Both the position numbers and the translations under genes were made by a program. 64,000 nt of DNA from Cycas panzhihuaensis (Eukaryota > Cycadophyta), in the NCBI GenBank assembly GCA_023213395.1, contig CM041465.1:153085741-153149740 (forward strand), read 5' to 3'. The notes beneath the pieces were generated by a model. The model made no database searches and had not been told where the DNA came from. It saw only the letters and a list, made by a program, of their open reading frames with translations. How positions within the stretch are numbered: position 1 is the first letter of the stretch; each line of letters starts with the position of its first letter. Of this stretch, positions 1 to 13,118 are shown one piece after another.

Positions 1-1692
1 CAATGCCAAACACTTGGCGATCGCGGAGTCACATGTGGTCGTCCCCATCTTGAGGACTTCTACATGGACTTCAGGACGAAGTGCATTGACGAAAAGGTCT
101 CGCTTCAACTCCTCGGGCAATGTTGCCTTGGTGGAATGAAGCAAGTCATGGAATCGCCGCACAAAGTCACGATTCATCTCATCGTGGCCTTGTTTGAGCG
201 AAAGAAGCGACTTCATTCCACTCTCGAATGGACGGGCTACATCAAAATAGTTGATGAACTCATCCACCAATTGCTAGAATGAATGGATAGAATGGGCAGG
301 GAGATGGTAGAACCACTTGAGGGTGTCGCCCTGCAAGGATTGCAGGAATAGTTTCATTAAAATGTGGTCGTAAGCCCAGTATTTGATGCATGCCATAGAA
401 AAACTACGCACATGTTCCGCCGGGTCTTGCGACGAAGTTCCATCGAATCTAGGAACTTCAGGAGGATGAGGCGACAAGTTGGTTCGTAACGCCTCAACGG
501 AAAGAGGGGTTGACCTAAAGTCCATGAAGGGACGTGCCCTTACCTGGACCGTAGGATCAACGAACGTCGAAGTAGGTAACGCACAAGGAGCGGATGGAGG
601 TGGGACACCCATCCCTTCTTGAGGAAACGCCCCTTGCTGAAAAGAGGCATGGGGGTAGGTGCCTTGGAAGGGAGTCAGATTCCCTTGTGAAGGCACAATG
701 GATGGAATTGCATTGGATGACGGGCAAGAGGGATGTGGAACCGGGTTTTGCCCATATGGGCCACCCGTAGGTGAAGCGATCCCATATGGGTGTAGCGGAT
801 CCACCCCATAAACCGGAAGACGGCTTCCTCTACCCTACCCCCAAGGTTGAGAAGTATACCCTGGGGGAACGTAGAAGGAAGCACCAACGTGTTGGGTTCG
901 AGGATGCGCGGGAGCGGATCCCACATGGCTAGTAGTTGGAATGCTAGTAGGACCAGTGGGCCTACTAGGAGCAACACGTGCCACATTAGGGGATGGCACA
1001 TTGGTTTGATTAGGGACGGGTATGCTAACCTTCAATTGAGGGAAAGACACGCCATGGGGAGATCCTGAAACACTAGGACCTCCATGAGGAATGGAAGGCG
1101 CGACACGTGCCCCCACTGCAGGAATAGGAAGTGAGTGGGACACACGTGCAGGCACAAAGGGGTTCGTTGTCAAAGGAATGGTGGATGAGGACGAGGCATG
1201 CGGGGGAGGAGTGGAAGAGGAAGAGGCTCCTCCACGAAGGGCACCCTCAAGCCATCCAGGACACGGCTACAAGCGTGCCGCACGGCGACACTCATTGAGA
1301 GCTTCAACTACGTCAATAGGAGGGGTCCCCACATACTCGTAAGAGGTGATGGGGACCTCGAACAAAGTAGGTTCCTCAGAATACTCCTCATAAGAGTCGC
1401 CAACAGTGTGGTAAGCCTCAAGAGGAACGGATCCTTCTATGGCATAGGTGGAAGGATGGACATAAAGTGAGAGGTGTTGGTCATTTGGGTAATAAAGGGG
1501 TTTGTCACCCTCTTAGGTGGACCCAGGAATAGAAGAAGGAAAAGCATGGGTTTCCAAGGTTGAAGTATGATAGGCCCAATCAGAAGAGTATCCCTCCATA
1601 GTCAGATCGGAATCTGACAAAGGAAGAGGGTGATACTTAGGGTCTTCTAACGATGGAGATAAACCGCGCAAGCGACGAGAAAAGCGTCACAT
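1..1692 (-). pseudogene. gag: gypsy gag polyprotein, 5' part, five in-frame stops
   Basis: Structural capsid protein of an LTR retrotransposon, which assembles the virus-like particle around the element RNA. One frame runs from an ATG at 1692-1690 down to base 1 without a frameshift. It has stops at 1687-1689 (TGA), 1513-1515 (TAA), 1267-1269 (TAG), 835-837 (TAG) and 274-276 (TAG). The N-terminal third is acidic and tyrosine-rich (near 1320-1640), the middle is Pro/Gly/Ser-rich (about 560-1230). The C-terminal third is the retrotransposon gag domain, with KLFLQSLQGDTLKWFYHLPA near 300-350 and LPEELKRDLFVNALRPEV near 55-110. Element B carries the same gag at 51050-52990. The stops look like C-to-T decay. 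The reading frame is otherwise clean, so inactivation is recent compared with its neighbours. Confidence 0.85.
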
Positions 1693-1846
1693 ACTAGATC
1701 GACCAACAATGTTAGGGAAAGAGAGGGAACGACAAAATGCACGTGTTGGGGGCTGCCCAACGTAGAGATCGAAATAGGTGCAAAAGGATCACAAGAAGGT
1801 AGCGAAACCAACGGAAGAGAGCAGAAACTAGCTCCCTTACTGGCAG

Positions 1847-1864
1847 TCCCCAGTATGGTCACCA
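1847..1864 (-). other. primer-binding site of gypsy element A
   Basis: On the minus strand, one base after the LTR end, the sequence reads TGGTGACCATACTGGGGA. It begins with TGG, as expected for pairing with a tRNA 3' CCA. The same place in B reads TGGCAACCATATTGGGG. The form resembles the TGGCGAC...CTGGGGA sites common next to plant Tat-type LTRs. I did not identify the priming tRNA. Confidence 0.7.
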
Positions 1865-1865
1865 G

Positions 1866-4443
1866 TGGACGCGCGTCTACAGGATGGCTACCCAACTGAT
1901 AGGAATGGTGAGAGTGGGTGGTGATACAACTGAAGGCAAAACCTATAAGTGAGATAACTACCACGCAGAGCGCCCCGTGCACCGGAGCGCGAGTTCGGGA
2001 TCTGCAATGGAGTATGGCTACTATCAAGTGATCCTTCACCACTTCGAGAAAAAGGGTGAAGATGCGTAAGATAGACCCGGGTTGACCTATGGACGGGATC
2101 CTCCCACCCTTGGGTGGCCGAAAGGGAAAGGAGAAGATCCAAGGAACACAAGTCAAAAGTACGCCTAAACAAGCTAACAAGCAACGAGCGAAGCGGGAGG
2201 CTTGTGCGGCTAAGAAGAGAAGAGGAAAGGTAGAGGAGAGGAGTTCCTATAACTTTCCCTATAGATAGTAAAAACACATACAACAAAGCGAATGAAATGT
2301 AACCACACACAAAGCTAAATTTCCCTTTTTACTCTTCTATGTGCTAATTACTAAGAAGGAATAAAAAAAGGGAAATAAGAGCGGTAGCAAAGCGAGGATA
2401 AAGCGTGCACCTGGACCGAGGGCGTGTATGATGAAGATCTCCTCGAAGGGCACCAAGCTACTCCACCCGGCGAGTTGAATGCGAGATGTTGTGGCGGATG
2501 AAAAGGGGGCTTCCTTACCTTCCCCGGAGAAGTGGATGCGATGCTAAAGGAAGGAAGGAAACAGAAGATAATGAAAAAAAAGAGAGCGCGAAAGCACAAT
2601 GGATACAAGGGAGCTTACCGGCAACGGGACCAATGGACGGTATCTTCCACGTCCCTCAAATACCTGCAAGTAAGGCAAACTCTTCCTCCCCAGAGGAAGG
2701 GCACCAACATGCAATACAAGATCCTAACGATACATATATATATATCCAAACAATGTAAATATGAATCTAAGTACTCATGCGTTAGTATCAATCCAACAAA
2801 GGAAGTGGATAAAAGAGAGTGACCCAAGTGAAAGTGAATGACCGGTGAGCCTCGGAGTGGCCCACCTCCCGCAAATGATGCCCTAACCACCCCTTAAGAG
2901 CCACAAGGCAGCGAGGGTAAGGCGGAGAGCAAGGGCTGGAAACGGTAACCAAGAGGCAAAGAGGTGCCAAGAGAAACCTACGGCAGGTCGGGGTGCTATG
3001 AGGAGCAAGCCGGGCGGCCGGGAGGAAAGCTAAGCAAAAACTAGCAGTTGGGACTTATGAGTGTTGCCCAAACCTGGGCAAAGGCCCCAAATCAAGATCG
3101 CAACTTGTGGTACTGGTTTGGGTGGCCAAAAGAGGGCCTACAAACCCTAGCTTCATGCCAAGGGCAACACAGAGTGAGAGGGAAGCTTTGGAGGGCTTAG
3201 AGCCGCTTAGAGAGCGTGGAAGGTGGTACGGAATCCACCTAGCTCCTATCCAAAGCCTATGCCAACCCTCAACGCTACTGCCTTGAATAGCAAACGCAGG
3301 CAAGAGGCTCAAAACAATAGCAAGACAGCCCACAAAAAGGGAAAGAACCCAACTCACATAAGTAAGCGAGGCGCAAGCAATATAAAGTATGAGTATTACA
3401 AGAAAAACCATGCAAAACATAAAGTACCTGAGTGAGGGAGGCAAGGGACTTGCCTCAGCTAAAGAGCAGCAAAGAGGGGCTGAGAAATCAGCCCAGATCT
3501 AAGGTAGAGCAAGTTTGAGACCTTGCTATTGAGGTTGGAAGGGAAACTCCTGCACTTGAAGCACTTAGGGCTTGCCTGAGCAAAGATCTACTGGAGCCAC
3601 TCCAAGGGGCCCTCTCCAAGGTGCATGAAGGGGCTGGGAGGATGTCCAAGCCACACCAAAGAGAGCAGGGCACTGGTGGAGAGATGCAGGTCCAGTAACA
3701 GCAGTAGAACAACAGGGAAGAGCAGAGCAGAATGTTATTTCCTTGAGAGCAAATCCAAAACTGAGCAAAAAGAATCCCCAAAAATGAGTCAAAAGTGGCT
3801 TAAATACTCAGACCAAACCCTAAAGCGAGCGATTAGGGCGCGGCTGGAAGAGAGTTAAGTCATAAGCCACGTGGCAGTTTCGCAATAAATGCGAAATTAC
3901 CATGGCGGATTTTTTAAAAACAATTTGAGATACGATCAAGAAATTCCCGCATCATGGATATTCCGACTGATGCCGAAAATCCTAGCTGTGACGCACTTGA
4001 GCCAAAAAGGGCCCACCCGGCCAGGCTAGGGGAAGATGACCGAAAGGGCTAATAGGAGACTAGAACACCTACCCAGGGGTACACAAGCTAACAAAAGGGG
4101 CTAAAGGAGCAAAAATAGGGCTCGACCAAGGTGGCAAGTTGACCAAACGATGACGGGTCATCACACGGGCAGAGGTGGCGCAAACCTAGTGAATCTTAAG
4201 GTGAAGAGGGCAGATGCGGGAAGTGAAGTGGCCACCAGGGTGCCACACTCGCTGGGAGTGTGCCCTTGCTATAGTCGTCATAGGCTAAAACGAGTATGAA
4301 CGACGGCAAGGTCGCCCACAGAGCCACACACATGCAGACATGCAAGCAAACACTAATCAAAAGAAAGCGATGATAATGCGAGAAACATACCTGCACTTAC
4401 CTGAGTCGGTGATTCCGTATCCATTCCCGGAAGCTGGGAAATA
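1866..4443 (-). repeat. 5' LTR of gypsy element A (2578 bp)
   Basis: On the plus strand it opens with TGGACGCGCG immediately beyond the primer site. It closes with GGAAATA, the position where B's right LTR has GGAAACA, so the terminal CA has become TA. Its sense-strand start (CCCAGC..GGAATGGATACGG) matches the start of LTR C at 14953. Its sense end (CGTGCACGGGGCG through GACGCGCGTCCA) matches the end of LTR C at 17841. The ORFs inside it are shadows; I see no coding region. Confidence 0.8.
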
Positions 4444-7080
4444 GTTTACAATATAATAATTTATATTTTCTTAGATCTCTATAGAGTCTACAAGTATAAT
4501 CAACCCAACTAATATTTGGAGCTATTACATTTGCATTTCAACAAATATTATTTATGATTTTAATTATTTTCTATTAGATTTTTTAGGTTTTACAAGGAAC
4601 CTAGATTTCTATAGCCTAGTGCACTCTCCATGGTGATCCAAAACATATCAAGCAACCACTTGTTTCGAGGCTCTCTAAGTTAGCTCTACAATAGATTTGA
4701 TGGATCTAAAAACTGTTACCCCTACGAGGAGATATCTCTCATGGAACCTTGGTTACTTAGTTTTGGCAATGAAACCCCATTGCTCTCCTTTCGTTTGCTT
4801 ATTTTTCTCATATTTTTTTGTTGTTTAACATTCAAGATTTGGGTGCAGGCCTAATATGAGGTAAACAAAGCTATCTTAGTTCTCTTTCACATCCTCTGTG
4901 GGCTCTATGACCTTTAGAGAGTTGTATGCCCTCCATAGTTATCTGGCATTAAAAAAACTTATTTTTGAATTATTTCTCTTAGCATCTTCTCTACAAGATC
5001 CTTTGTAGTCCTGTGGAAGCCCCTTTCATCGAATCTCAAGTTTATTTACCTCCTCTGTGAGTCGCACAAACTTCCTCTGCGTATGCGCATCCTCCATGAG
5101 CTCCTTGCATTCACATGGTTCATTCTCTGTCTATGATAGTTTGTTAACTATGAAGTTTGAGAGGTGTTTAGGCAGTAGCCTCATCTTACTCTCCCTAAAT
5201 TTTTGTCTCGATCCATCACTCTAATGAGTAGATCTGGTCTAATCTGTATTCTCCTCTTCGTGTTTTATTTTTCAAGATTAGCGAGAAACTCTTTATTTTA
5301 AACCATTGTAGCTCTTTATTTAACTATCAAAACTAGCACTTATGACTACTTATTCTATTTGTCTCTAAGTCATCTTACAAAAAAAGAAGACAGATCTAGA
5401 TTCGTCCATCCATTTGTGAGATATCTTCGTCAGATCGTGAGGTACTTTGCTCGTTTACGTCAAAAACTTGTGTAAGATTAAATTTGGATTTATTTTTTTA
5501 ATTTATTTTATTTTTTTTCTAAAGTTTAAGTTTAATTTAATTAAATTTAATAATTTTTGAGTTTTAGGTGTGTTAGCCTCCCTTTGGCCTTGGCCCCAAG
5601 TCTTATTTACTCCATATAACCTCATTTTTACAGATTTCAAATAACATTAAGGTATATTTTATAATTTTTTATTATTCAAAAACTATATTTCATATTCTAT
5701 ATAATTTGGATTCTTTTAACTCCCTTGGGCCTCTAGAGGTTAGTCATATTGACCCCCTAGGTGACCTAGGCTTATTGATCAAAGGGTCTTAACCCCCTTC
5801 CTTCTCTAGTTATGTGCCACAAAGAGGACCTTGGATATTTTCTTCAACAACTTGTGTTCTACAGCTCTATTTTTTGAACTATCAAAATCATTGGAAATAT
5901 TTTTCATTGTTCTACATATTAGAGCAGGTTTTGTCTCATTTTGATGCCATTTTATAGGTCTTTAAAATCATTAATATTGAGCCTCTGTTTTAATTCTAAT
6001 TAGATACATTCTTTGATATTTTGAGCTAAATTTCTCACTCTAACTTAATATATTTGATCATTATTTGTATACTAATTGATTATTAATAATATTTGCTTAG
6101 TTTTATAAGCTTACAAGTTGTTTTTCAGCTATTTAGTATTAATTTAGCTTCTTGAAGATTAGGAGCCCTATTTAGATCAAAATGATAAATTAGTACTCCT
6201 TACCATTACTATTCTCTTTCTTTAATATTTACATTTGAATTTAAAAGGATTTCTTTAAGGCCTTTAATCACCTTTAAAACTTCAAGATTGTACTTAGTTT
6301 TCATATAAATTTATAAAAGATCATCTCTTTATTTCATCTACACTATTTTAAGGAAATTTACTAGAAATTCCATATATCTTAAGGTTGTTGGTTCACTAAT
6401 TAAAGAATCGTTCTTATTTTCCTTAAAGCCATTATATTTTTAAATATTGATAAGTGCATTTTAGTACATAGTCATAAGCCATTTGTGGCTCCTTTATTCT
6501 TTTAAGGTTCATCTTATGTTAATCATTTCATTATATTTATAATTTTACTTCATAGTTCATCTCTTTAAAGCCTCATATATTTGTCATTACTTGAAGAGAC
6601 TATAAGTTGAACATTGATTATTATTTCAAAGTCTAGTGCTTTGCATTTGAATATTGAAAGCTTTATGCTTTTAGCTCATAATTTTAACTCCTTATTGATT
6701 CATTTAAATCTTGTAGTAAATGTGCATTTAGTTTTATTTCAACAAAGGTTATTTATATTATTTTTCAAGGAGCACACATTCATGACTTTGCATATTGTCT
6801 TTGATTTGAAAGGCTCATTTGATGGTTATTTACTCTTAATAAGATTTTAAAATTAAAGGACCATTTTTTCTCATTTTTAAGAAGCATTTCAAAGTTACAT
6901 TTAGTTATTGGAAGGTACATTAACTTATTTTAAAGTCTTATAAAGGTTACTTTACAAATAACATTTATTGAATCTAATTTGAAAGGACTATTTATTATTT
7001 ATTTGCCTCATTGTTTAAGGAGATATACCTCTTTTTCATTTCTCATTTCAGTATTGATTTCTCATTAGAGGTTATGATTT
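4444..7080. other. AT-rich stretch without recognisable gene
   Basis: Strongly AT-rich, especially after 5460. All frames are stop-dense and no RT, integrase, LTR pair or RNA gene is recognisable. It may hold the 5' LTR and leader of copia D and remains of whatever A and C landed in. I could not find a match to D's 3' LTR here. Confidence 0.5.
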
Positions 7081-7099
7081 ATTGATTGTAATGATAATG

Positions 7100-10000
7100 A
7101 ATGAAAATAACTTAAGGTTTTCCATATTTTATGGGACTAACTTTCACGTTTAGAAATATATTTTAAAAACCCATCTCATTGCAAATAATTTATGGCATTA
7201 TGTAAGTGATGGTTATCTTGAGAATAAACTTAATTTTAGAGAAAACTTTAAAAAAGATAATGAAACCTTAACTCTAATTTTTTCAACACTAAATGATGAT
7301 ATATTCACTAGTGTTGGTGATTTAACCATATCGAAATCAATTTGGGATATCCTAGACTCACTTTATGGGGGATAAATTTTAGATTTAAATAAATTTAATT
7401 ATATTGACGATGTATTTTTTATGAGACAGATGACAAAGCAAGTGTTAGTTAATGAAAAGTCTAATATTACATATAATGTTGAAGATTCCATTGAGACTAA
7501 TGATCACATTGCTACATTTGAGACTACATATATATTTGACCTTGTTGACTCTCATCAAAAGGACAAAGTTAAAGATGAAGACACTCATACTCATTTGAAG
7601 TAACTCACATCTACACTTAAACCATATTTTGTTAAAGACCACAAGAAAAGGATAATGATGCAAGTTGTTAACCACTTCAAAGATGATGAAGCCAAAGGAC
7701 ATGAGTACAATCACCTTGTCAAAGTATACCTAAAGTAATTGTACCATAAATTCAAAGAGAAACTAAAGAAGAAGTGATGAATATTAAGGAGGAGTATGTT
7801 CGGATTAATATCCCTTACTTAACTCCCACCTTGAGAACATGTGAGTGCACACATCCTCATGGTAAGTTAAGGTGAGATTATTTTAGTATGCATTATCATT
7901 ATTTTATATTATTTAAATTTGGAGGTCGAGGAGGATTCCCTCCTCGCTCCCAAGTATATATTTTATGGGGTTCAAAACCTTCGTGTTCTTTAACACCACC
8001 TTCATCAAAGGAATTTGTATGTACTCTCCTCAAAGATGGATCAATACAATGATACTTATAATATATACTATCAATATATCTTAAATGTTACTTTGATTTG
8101 TATGTCCACCTGCTCCACTCTGTTCTCCATACTCTTACAATTTGGAAGTTGCTCTCAATTGATAATCACCAAAATAAAAAATATTCTACTTAAAAATGGC
8201 TCTATTAATAATGTTTATTATATCCCAAGTTTATTCTCTAACCTTTCATTTATATATTAGATTTTTCAAAAGGATTTAGTAGTTAAATTTTAGAAAGATA
8301 GGTTTATAGTAAAATAACCCCTTAACAAATTTAAAGTTATTGCTTTTAGACTTATAAATCATAGAATTAGTTTATATAATCTATTTAATTTAACTAACTT
8401 AAGTGAAAATTCACATTTTCTTCATATATAACTGGTTTAACCCAATTAACAAACTTTGGCACACACTCTTTGGCCATATTACTTATTGTTAATTATATAT
8501 CCTTAATTAGCATAATATGTTTTATGGCTTACCTATACAATCTATAATATATAGAGTTTATCAAGCTTGTATTCTAAGAAAACAACACATGGATCTTTTT
8601 CTTGATAAATTTACCTTTAGGAGGAAACAACCCCTACAACTAATTCACTTTGATATATGTAGACCATTTCAAGACCTTTCCTACTTTGGAAATAGGTATT
8701 TCATTATTTTTATTAATGATATTTTTAGAAAATGTTGGATCTAGATGATCAAATGACATAGTGAAATATTTGATCAATTTCTTAAATTTAAAGCATTAAT
8801 AGAAATTGATCTAACTATATAATATAAATATTTAGAATGGACAATGTTAAGGAGTGATTAAATAACTAATTTATTTAATTTAGCTAAAAGAATGACATAA
8901 AGTTTTAATATTTAGTTGCTTACATACTGTAAAAAAATGGTGTCGCTAAAAGAAAATTTTGAACTTAAGTTAAAATGACTCAATATATATTATATTCCAA
9001 ATAATTAAATAAAAAATTACTATACAAGATCTCTTCAATAAGTTACCCACTAGAGCTATTGATAATATCACTCTTGAAGAGAAATAATCTAATAGAAGAC
9101 CTTCCATTAAACATTTAAAAGCTTTTATAAGTATTGCTTAAGCACATGTCCTAAAAGAAAATAAACAGAAACAAGATCTTAAAAGTTATAGTTTCATCTT
9201 CATGGGATATAATGAAGAAAGTAAGGATACAAACTTCTTGATCCTATCACTTATAATGTTTCCATCAAATCAGATGTCAAGTTTGATGAAAAAGGTTTAG
9301 TTCACATTCTATTAATGACTACGTTCACCTTCCCTTACTATTTGATAATACTCCTTAAGTCTTAATAGGACTTAACATCAACCTAAGACTGACTCTAGTG
9401 AAGAAATCTCTATTAAAGATGCAATAAATAATTTATAAAAATAAATTCAAATAGTTTCCATTAATGATCTTGGTTCTTGTACTAGTATAAGTTCACAAAC
9501 TTACAAGTAACTAATATGGGTATATAAAACCCTTATATTTACTAGTCTTGATGTTTTTTATCCTTCAAATACCCAAAGAATTAGGTCTAAATAGATATGG
9601 GCTAACTTCTCCCTTATGGCCAAAATTCTATCTCAATTGATCCATAAAGATTCAAAGAAGTGGAAGATAATATAGTATGGAAAGAAGCAATGAACATGAA
9701 GCAGTAATAAGAAATTTTACATGGGGCTTAGTCCCTCTTTGTCATGGAAAGAATCCAGTTAGATGCAAATGCATTTACTATACTAAGTACAACTCTCAAG
9801 GTGCCATTGAAAATCATATAGTTAGGTTAGTTATAAAAGGGTTTTTCTAGGTTGATAAGACTGATTACAATGAAACCTTTACACCTATTACCAAAATGAA
9901 CACCATTAAATCATTATCTCTTTAGTAGCCAAATTTGGTTGGGAAGTATATCATATGGATGTAAAAAATACCTTTCTAAATAATGACTTAATTTTTAAAA

Positions 10001-11110
10001 TCTATATGATTTAACTACCTAGTGTTGCTTTAGACCCTAACTTAGTATATAGACTTAAAATATCCTTTAATGGTCTCAAATAAACCCCTAATGTTTAATA
10101 TAAGAAGATTGAAAATTATCTTCCCCATAATGGATTTAGTAAATGTATTAGTGATCATATTTTATATTTAAAAAAATAAGGAAATAATATATTTTTTCTA
10201 ATTTTACATGTTGATGATATTATAATTACTAGCTTTTTACTTGCCAGAATTTCAACTTTAAAAAACTAACTTAATGTCAAATTTTGAAATGATTAACTTA
10301 GGACTACTATATTATTTCCTTGGACTTTTACTTTTCCAAATAAAATCAAGAATCTCTATCTCACAACCCAAATATATTTTAGATCTACTTAAAAGATTTA
10401 AACTAGAAACTTGTAAACTAGCATGAACTCCTCTTAAATCTAAAGTTAAACTTACTCTTAATTATATTTCTCCTTTGGTTGATATTACTTTATATTGGTA
10501 GTTAATTAGGAGTTTAATCTACTTAACTCATATAGGACCTAATATATCTTATATAGTTACTTTATATTCATGTTTTTTGCAAAAATCACATAACTCACAT
10601 TAGAAAGAAGCCAAGAGAATCTTATGCTACTTATAAGATACTATTTACTATGGCTTCAATTATAATTGTACTAACCTTAGTCTTTAACTAGCTAGTTTTA
10701 TAGACTTTGATTAGACTAGAGATAATAATGAATGAAAATCCACTACTATTTATGTTTTCTTTCTCAATTCTACACTAATCACTTTGATAAGTAAGAAAAT
10801 ATAGTTGCTTGCTCTTTCTACAATTAAGGCTGAATAGCATGCCTCAATTGAAATTATTAAAGAAGCCTTATGGATAAAATATGTCCTTAATAAAATTAGA
10901 TTTCTTCTTCATAATTATGTATTAATTAGTGTTGATAGTTAGGGTGTTATTTCTATTACTACTAATCATATTTATCATTGTAGGACTAAACACATTAAAC
11001 TTCATTAATATTTGGTTTATAACTTAGTCAACTGTAGCAATATTTAGCTCATGTATTGTTTTACAAATATGCAAGTTACAAGTATCATGTCCAAATATCT
11101 TATTAAAGTC
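7100..11110 (+). pseudogene. copia gag-pol remnants of element D
   Basis: Gag-like text lies at 7120-7370 (ANNLWHYVSDGYLENKL). The protease/pre-integrase junction ends in a typical NVYYIPSLFSNL stretch (8208-8245). The clearest fragment is 8517-8744, the pre-integrase/integrase junction, with GLPIQSI, ACILRKQH, LQLIHFDICRPF and FIIFINDIFRK in conserved copia order. RT remnants include ETFTPITKMNTIKS (9875-9915) and LHVDDIIITS (10205-10235), which keeps the two active-site aspartates. The RNase H end reads GVISITTNHIYH then TKHIKLH (10940-11010). Stops in every block make it non-functional. The clade was not assigned. Confidence 0.75.
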
Positions 11111-11222
11111 AAGTTTATGAAGTTACAACTCCTAAAAGTTGAAGAAGCCTCCATCAAAGGAGGATCTATGTAATAACATCTTCTTTAGCTCTTACATTCC
11201 CTAAGTCAATATTAAAGGGGAA

Positions 11223-11455
11223 TGTTATAATATTAAAATATTAATATATTATGTAATATTGTCTATTAAATTCGATTAAATAATCTTTAATATAAAGTTA
11301 ATTATTAAATTATTAAATTTTATTTTAATGTATTATTATAAGATAATTAGTAAATCTATTTATTTTCTATTACTTAAGTAATGGGTATATATTATTTATC
11401 TATTTCCTTATACAAAGTGGAGGATACCCATAACCTAAACAAATGTCATAACACA
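11223..11455 (+). repeat. 3' LTR of copia D (right end approximate)
   Basis: Begins TGTTATAATATT directly after the purine tract AAAGGGGAA, the normal copia PPT/LTR junction. It is very AT-rich. The right end is placed at about 11455 (..CATAACACA), where the 3' flank of element C's antisense ORF becomes recognisable by comparison with 41400-41660. No target duplication was found. Confidence 0.55.
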
Positions 11456-12709
11456 ACACTCACACAATAATCAGCTCAAAGTGCAATCATATATATATCC
11501 TCGTGCATCCATGTAGCCTCATACACATACATAAATGTGTAAACAAAACATCATATCATCCATCACACATTATGATATACATCATCATATGCCAAAATGG
11601 AGTATCAATCACCTCATCTATATATATCAAAAATCATGTCTCATGTCTTATAAATGGTGTGGTACATCATCTATGGGAAGCTGATATCCTTGCAAGAGGG
11701 GTACAATCATGTGACTATAAATGGTGACCTCCTGGAGGCCTGTGCTTTCCCCTGTCCAAAACAAAATAGATACACTGCCCTACTGCTACCCTGCCTCTGA
11801 GGCATCATCTCCTAGTCGATGTGATCCCTCTCTTGGGGACCACATCCCTCTAAGACTCCTCCTCAGTCTCGACGAGCTCTCTGCCTTGCTCCCCTCATCC
11901 CATGGCCTCCTTGGGGTTGTCGCCATAGTATGGGTCTGTGTCCTGCTCTGTGTCAACCTCGATGCCATGTCCTCTATCAGCCGATTGTATCAAGCTTGGA
12001 TATGATCCCGCTCCATCTCTATGAGACAAAGCCTCTCCTCCATCCCCCAGAGTCGCTCCTCCATCACTGCTATCTAGATATGGCACCCCATATCCCCTCT
12101 GGCTCCTCCCTGAGCCTCTAGCACCTACACTTAACTCTGCAGAGCATCCCTCTCAGCTCGGATGGCATCCATCTTTTCCTGCTATTGTCTCGCACATACC
12201 TCATGCTCCTGGGACTCTGTAACCCATATATCTCTCGCCCTTATCAATGGGGCGAATGTTGCCATATGGCCACCTACCGATCTGGGCCCATCACTTGCCT
12301 GGATGCGAGGCTGCCCCTCCGTGTAGGCCCGAGGGAATACCTCTCAGACTACCACCTCCACCAGCCTCTGGATGTCTACCGTACCTACAAATCTAGCATA
12401 TCATATATCGGTACATGTCTATATGCTATTAAACCAAAATCAAACTATGTATGTATATCTAGCAATCAAACGACGACGGGAGAAGGTTATGTCTCACCTA
12501 GTGTAGCTGTTGGCTCTTCGACTCAGGCGACTGCCTCTCCCTCGGGCACTGTGCTAGCTGCAGGTACCTCCTCCTCCTCAGGTATCTCCTCTACTACTGC
12601 CTCAGCTACTGGGGTGGCCCTCCTGTCTGTGGCTGGCGTAGCCACCTCTTCGGACCTCCTGATGATCTGTAGCTTGCGGGCCCGTGTTATTGGGCCCCTG
12701 CTCTCTTTC

Positions 12710-12830
12710 GCAGCTCTTGATGGGCCTGCCTCTCCACCCGTAACCCCCGATGGGCCTGCCTCTCTACTTATAGCCCTCAATGGACCTGCTCCTCTGCCTG
12801 CAGCCCTTGATAGACCTGCCTCTCCCATAA
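12710..12830 (-). repeat. four tandem 30-bp units coding a 10-residue repeat
   Basis: On the minus strand four successive units read EAGLSRAAGR, GAGPLRAISR, EAGPSGVTGG and EAGPSRAAKE. They stay in the frame of the antisense ORF and diverge by substitutions only, apart from about one extra residue in the first unit. The corresponding plus strand repeats a GGGCCTGCCTCTC core. The repeat was not seen in the other two copies of this ORF. Confidence 0.7.
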
Positions 12831-13118
12831 GATCTCCCTATCCTCTCTTGTTATCATCTCTACAAAGTTGAGCATCACTATTCTGATATTCTCACGGTTC
12901 TCCACCATGGTCACGACCTATAAAACACCATCAAATAAGTTAGATCTGGACCTATACTTCCTACTCGTCCCCTAGACTGCCTCTTGGCTTCACTTGGTTA
13001 AGATTTGGGGCCTCCTCGGCCCCCATTCTCTTTTTTCTGCAGTTCTGCCTTCACATCGTGCCAAACTTTGAGGTACCACAGAGTTTGGCCTGGGTCTCGT
13101 GGTGATCGGGGCCCTGCA

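Larger units (their letters stand above)
1..4443 (-). mobile_element. Ty3/gypsy element A, 5' portion (Tat-like)
   Basis: On the minus strand the order is 5' LTR (1866-4443), primer-binding site (1847-1864), leader, then gag running off the left edge of the window, so pol and the 3' LTR lie outside. The LTR is collinear with those of element B (43902-55643) and its ends resemble the LTR of C (14953-17841), so A, B, C and I are relatives. A keeps far more CpG and GC-rich codons than B, which suggests a younger or less decayed copy. Assignment to the Tat lineage is inference from the gag type and from relatives carrying an extra RNase H. Confidence 0.85.
7080..11455 (+). mobile_element. decayed Ty1/copia element D
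   Basis: Remnants follow copia order on the plus strand: gag (7080-7720), protease/pre-integrase (8100-8560), integrase (8560-9130), RT (9640-10340), RNase H (10740-11100), polypurine tract (11213-11222) and 3' LTR (11223 onward). Every domain is crossed by stops and small indels. Base composition is extremely AT-rich compared with copia F and E, suggesting the greatest age of the three. The 5' LTR was not found. Confidence 0.75.

Noticed and set aside
1647-2310. Minus-strand open frames of 177 and 140 codons
   Set aside because: They cross the gag start, primer site and LTR of element A in frames other than gag and have no recognisable domain.
12185-12871. 228-codon plus-strand open frame, the longest around there
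   Set aside because: It lies opposite the spliced ORF, crosses its intron, and shows only Ser/Pro/Ala-rich text from complementing the repeat. Homology with the I and H copies follows the minus strand.
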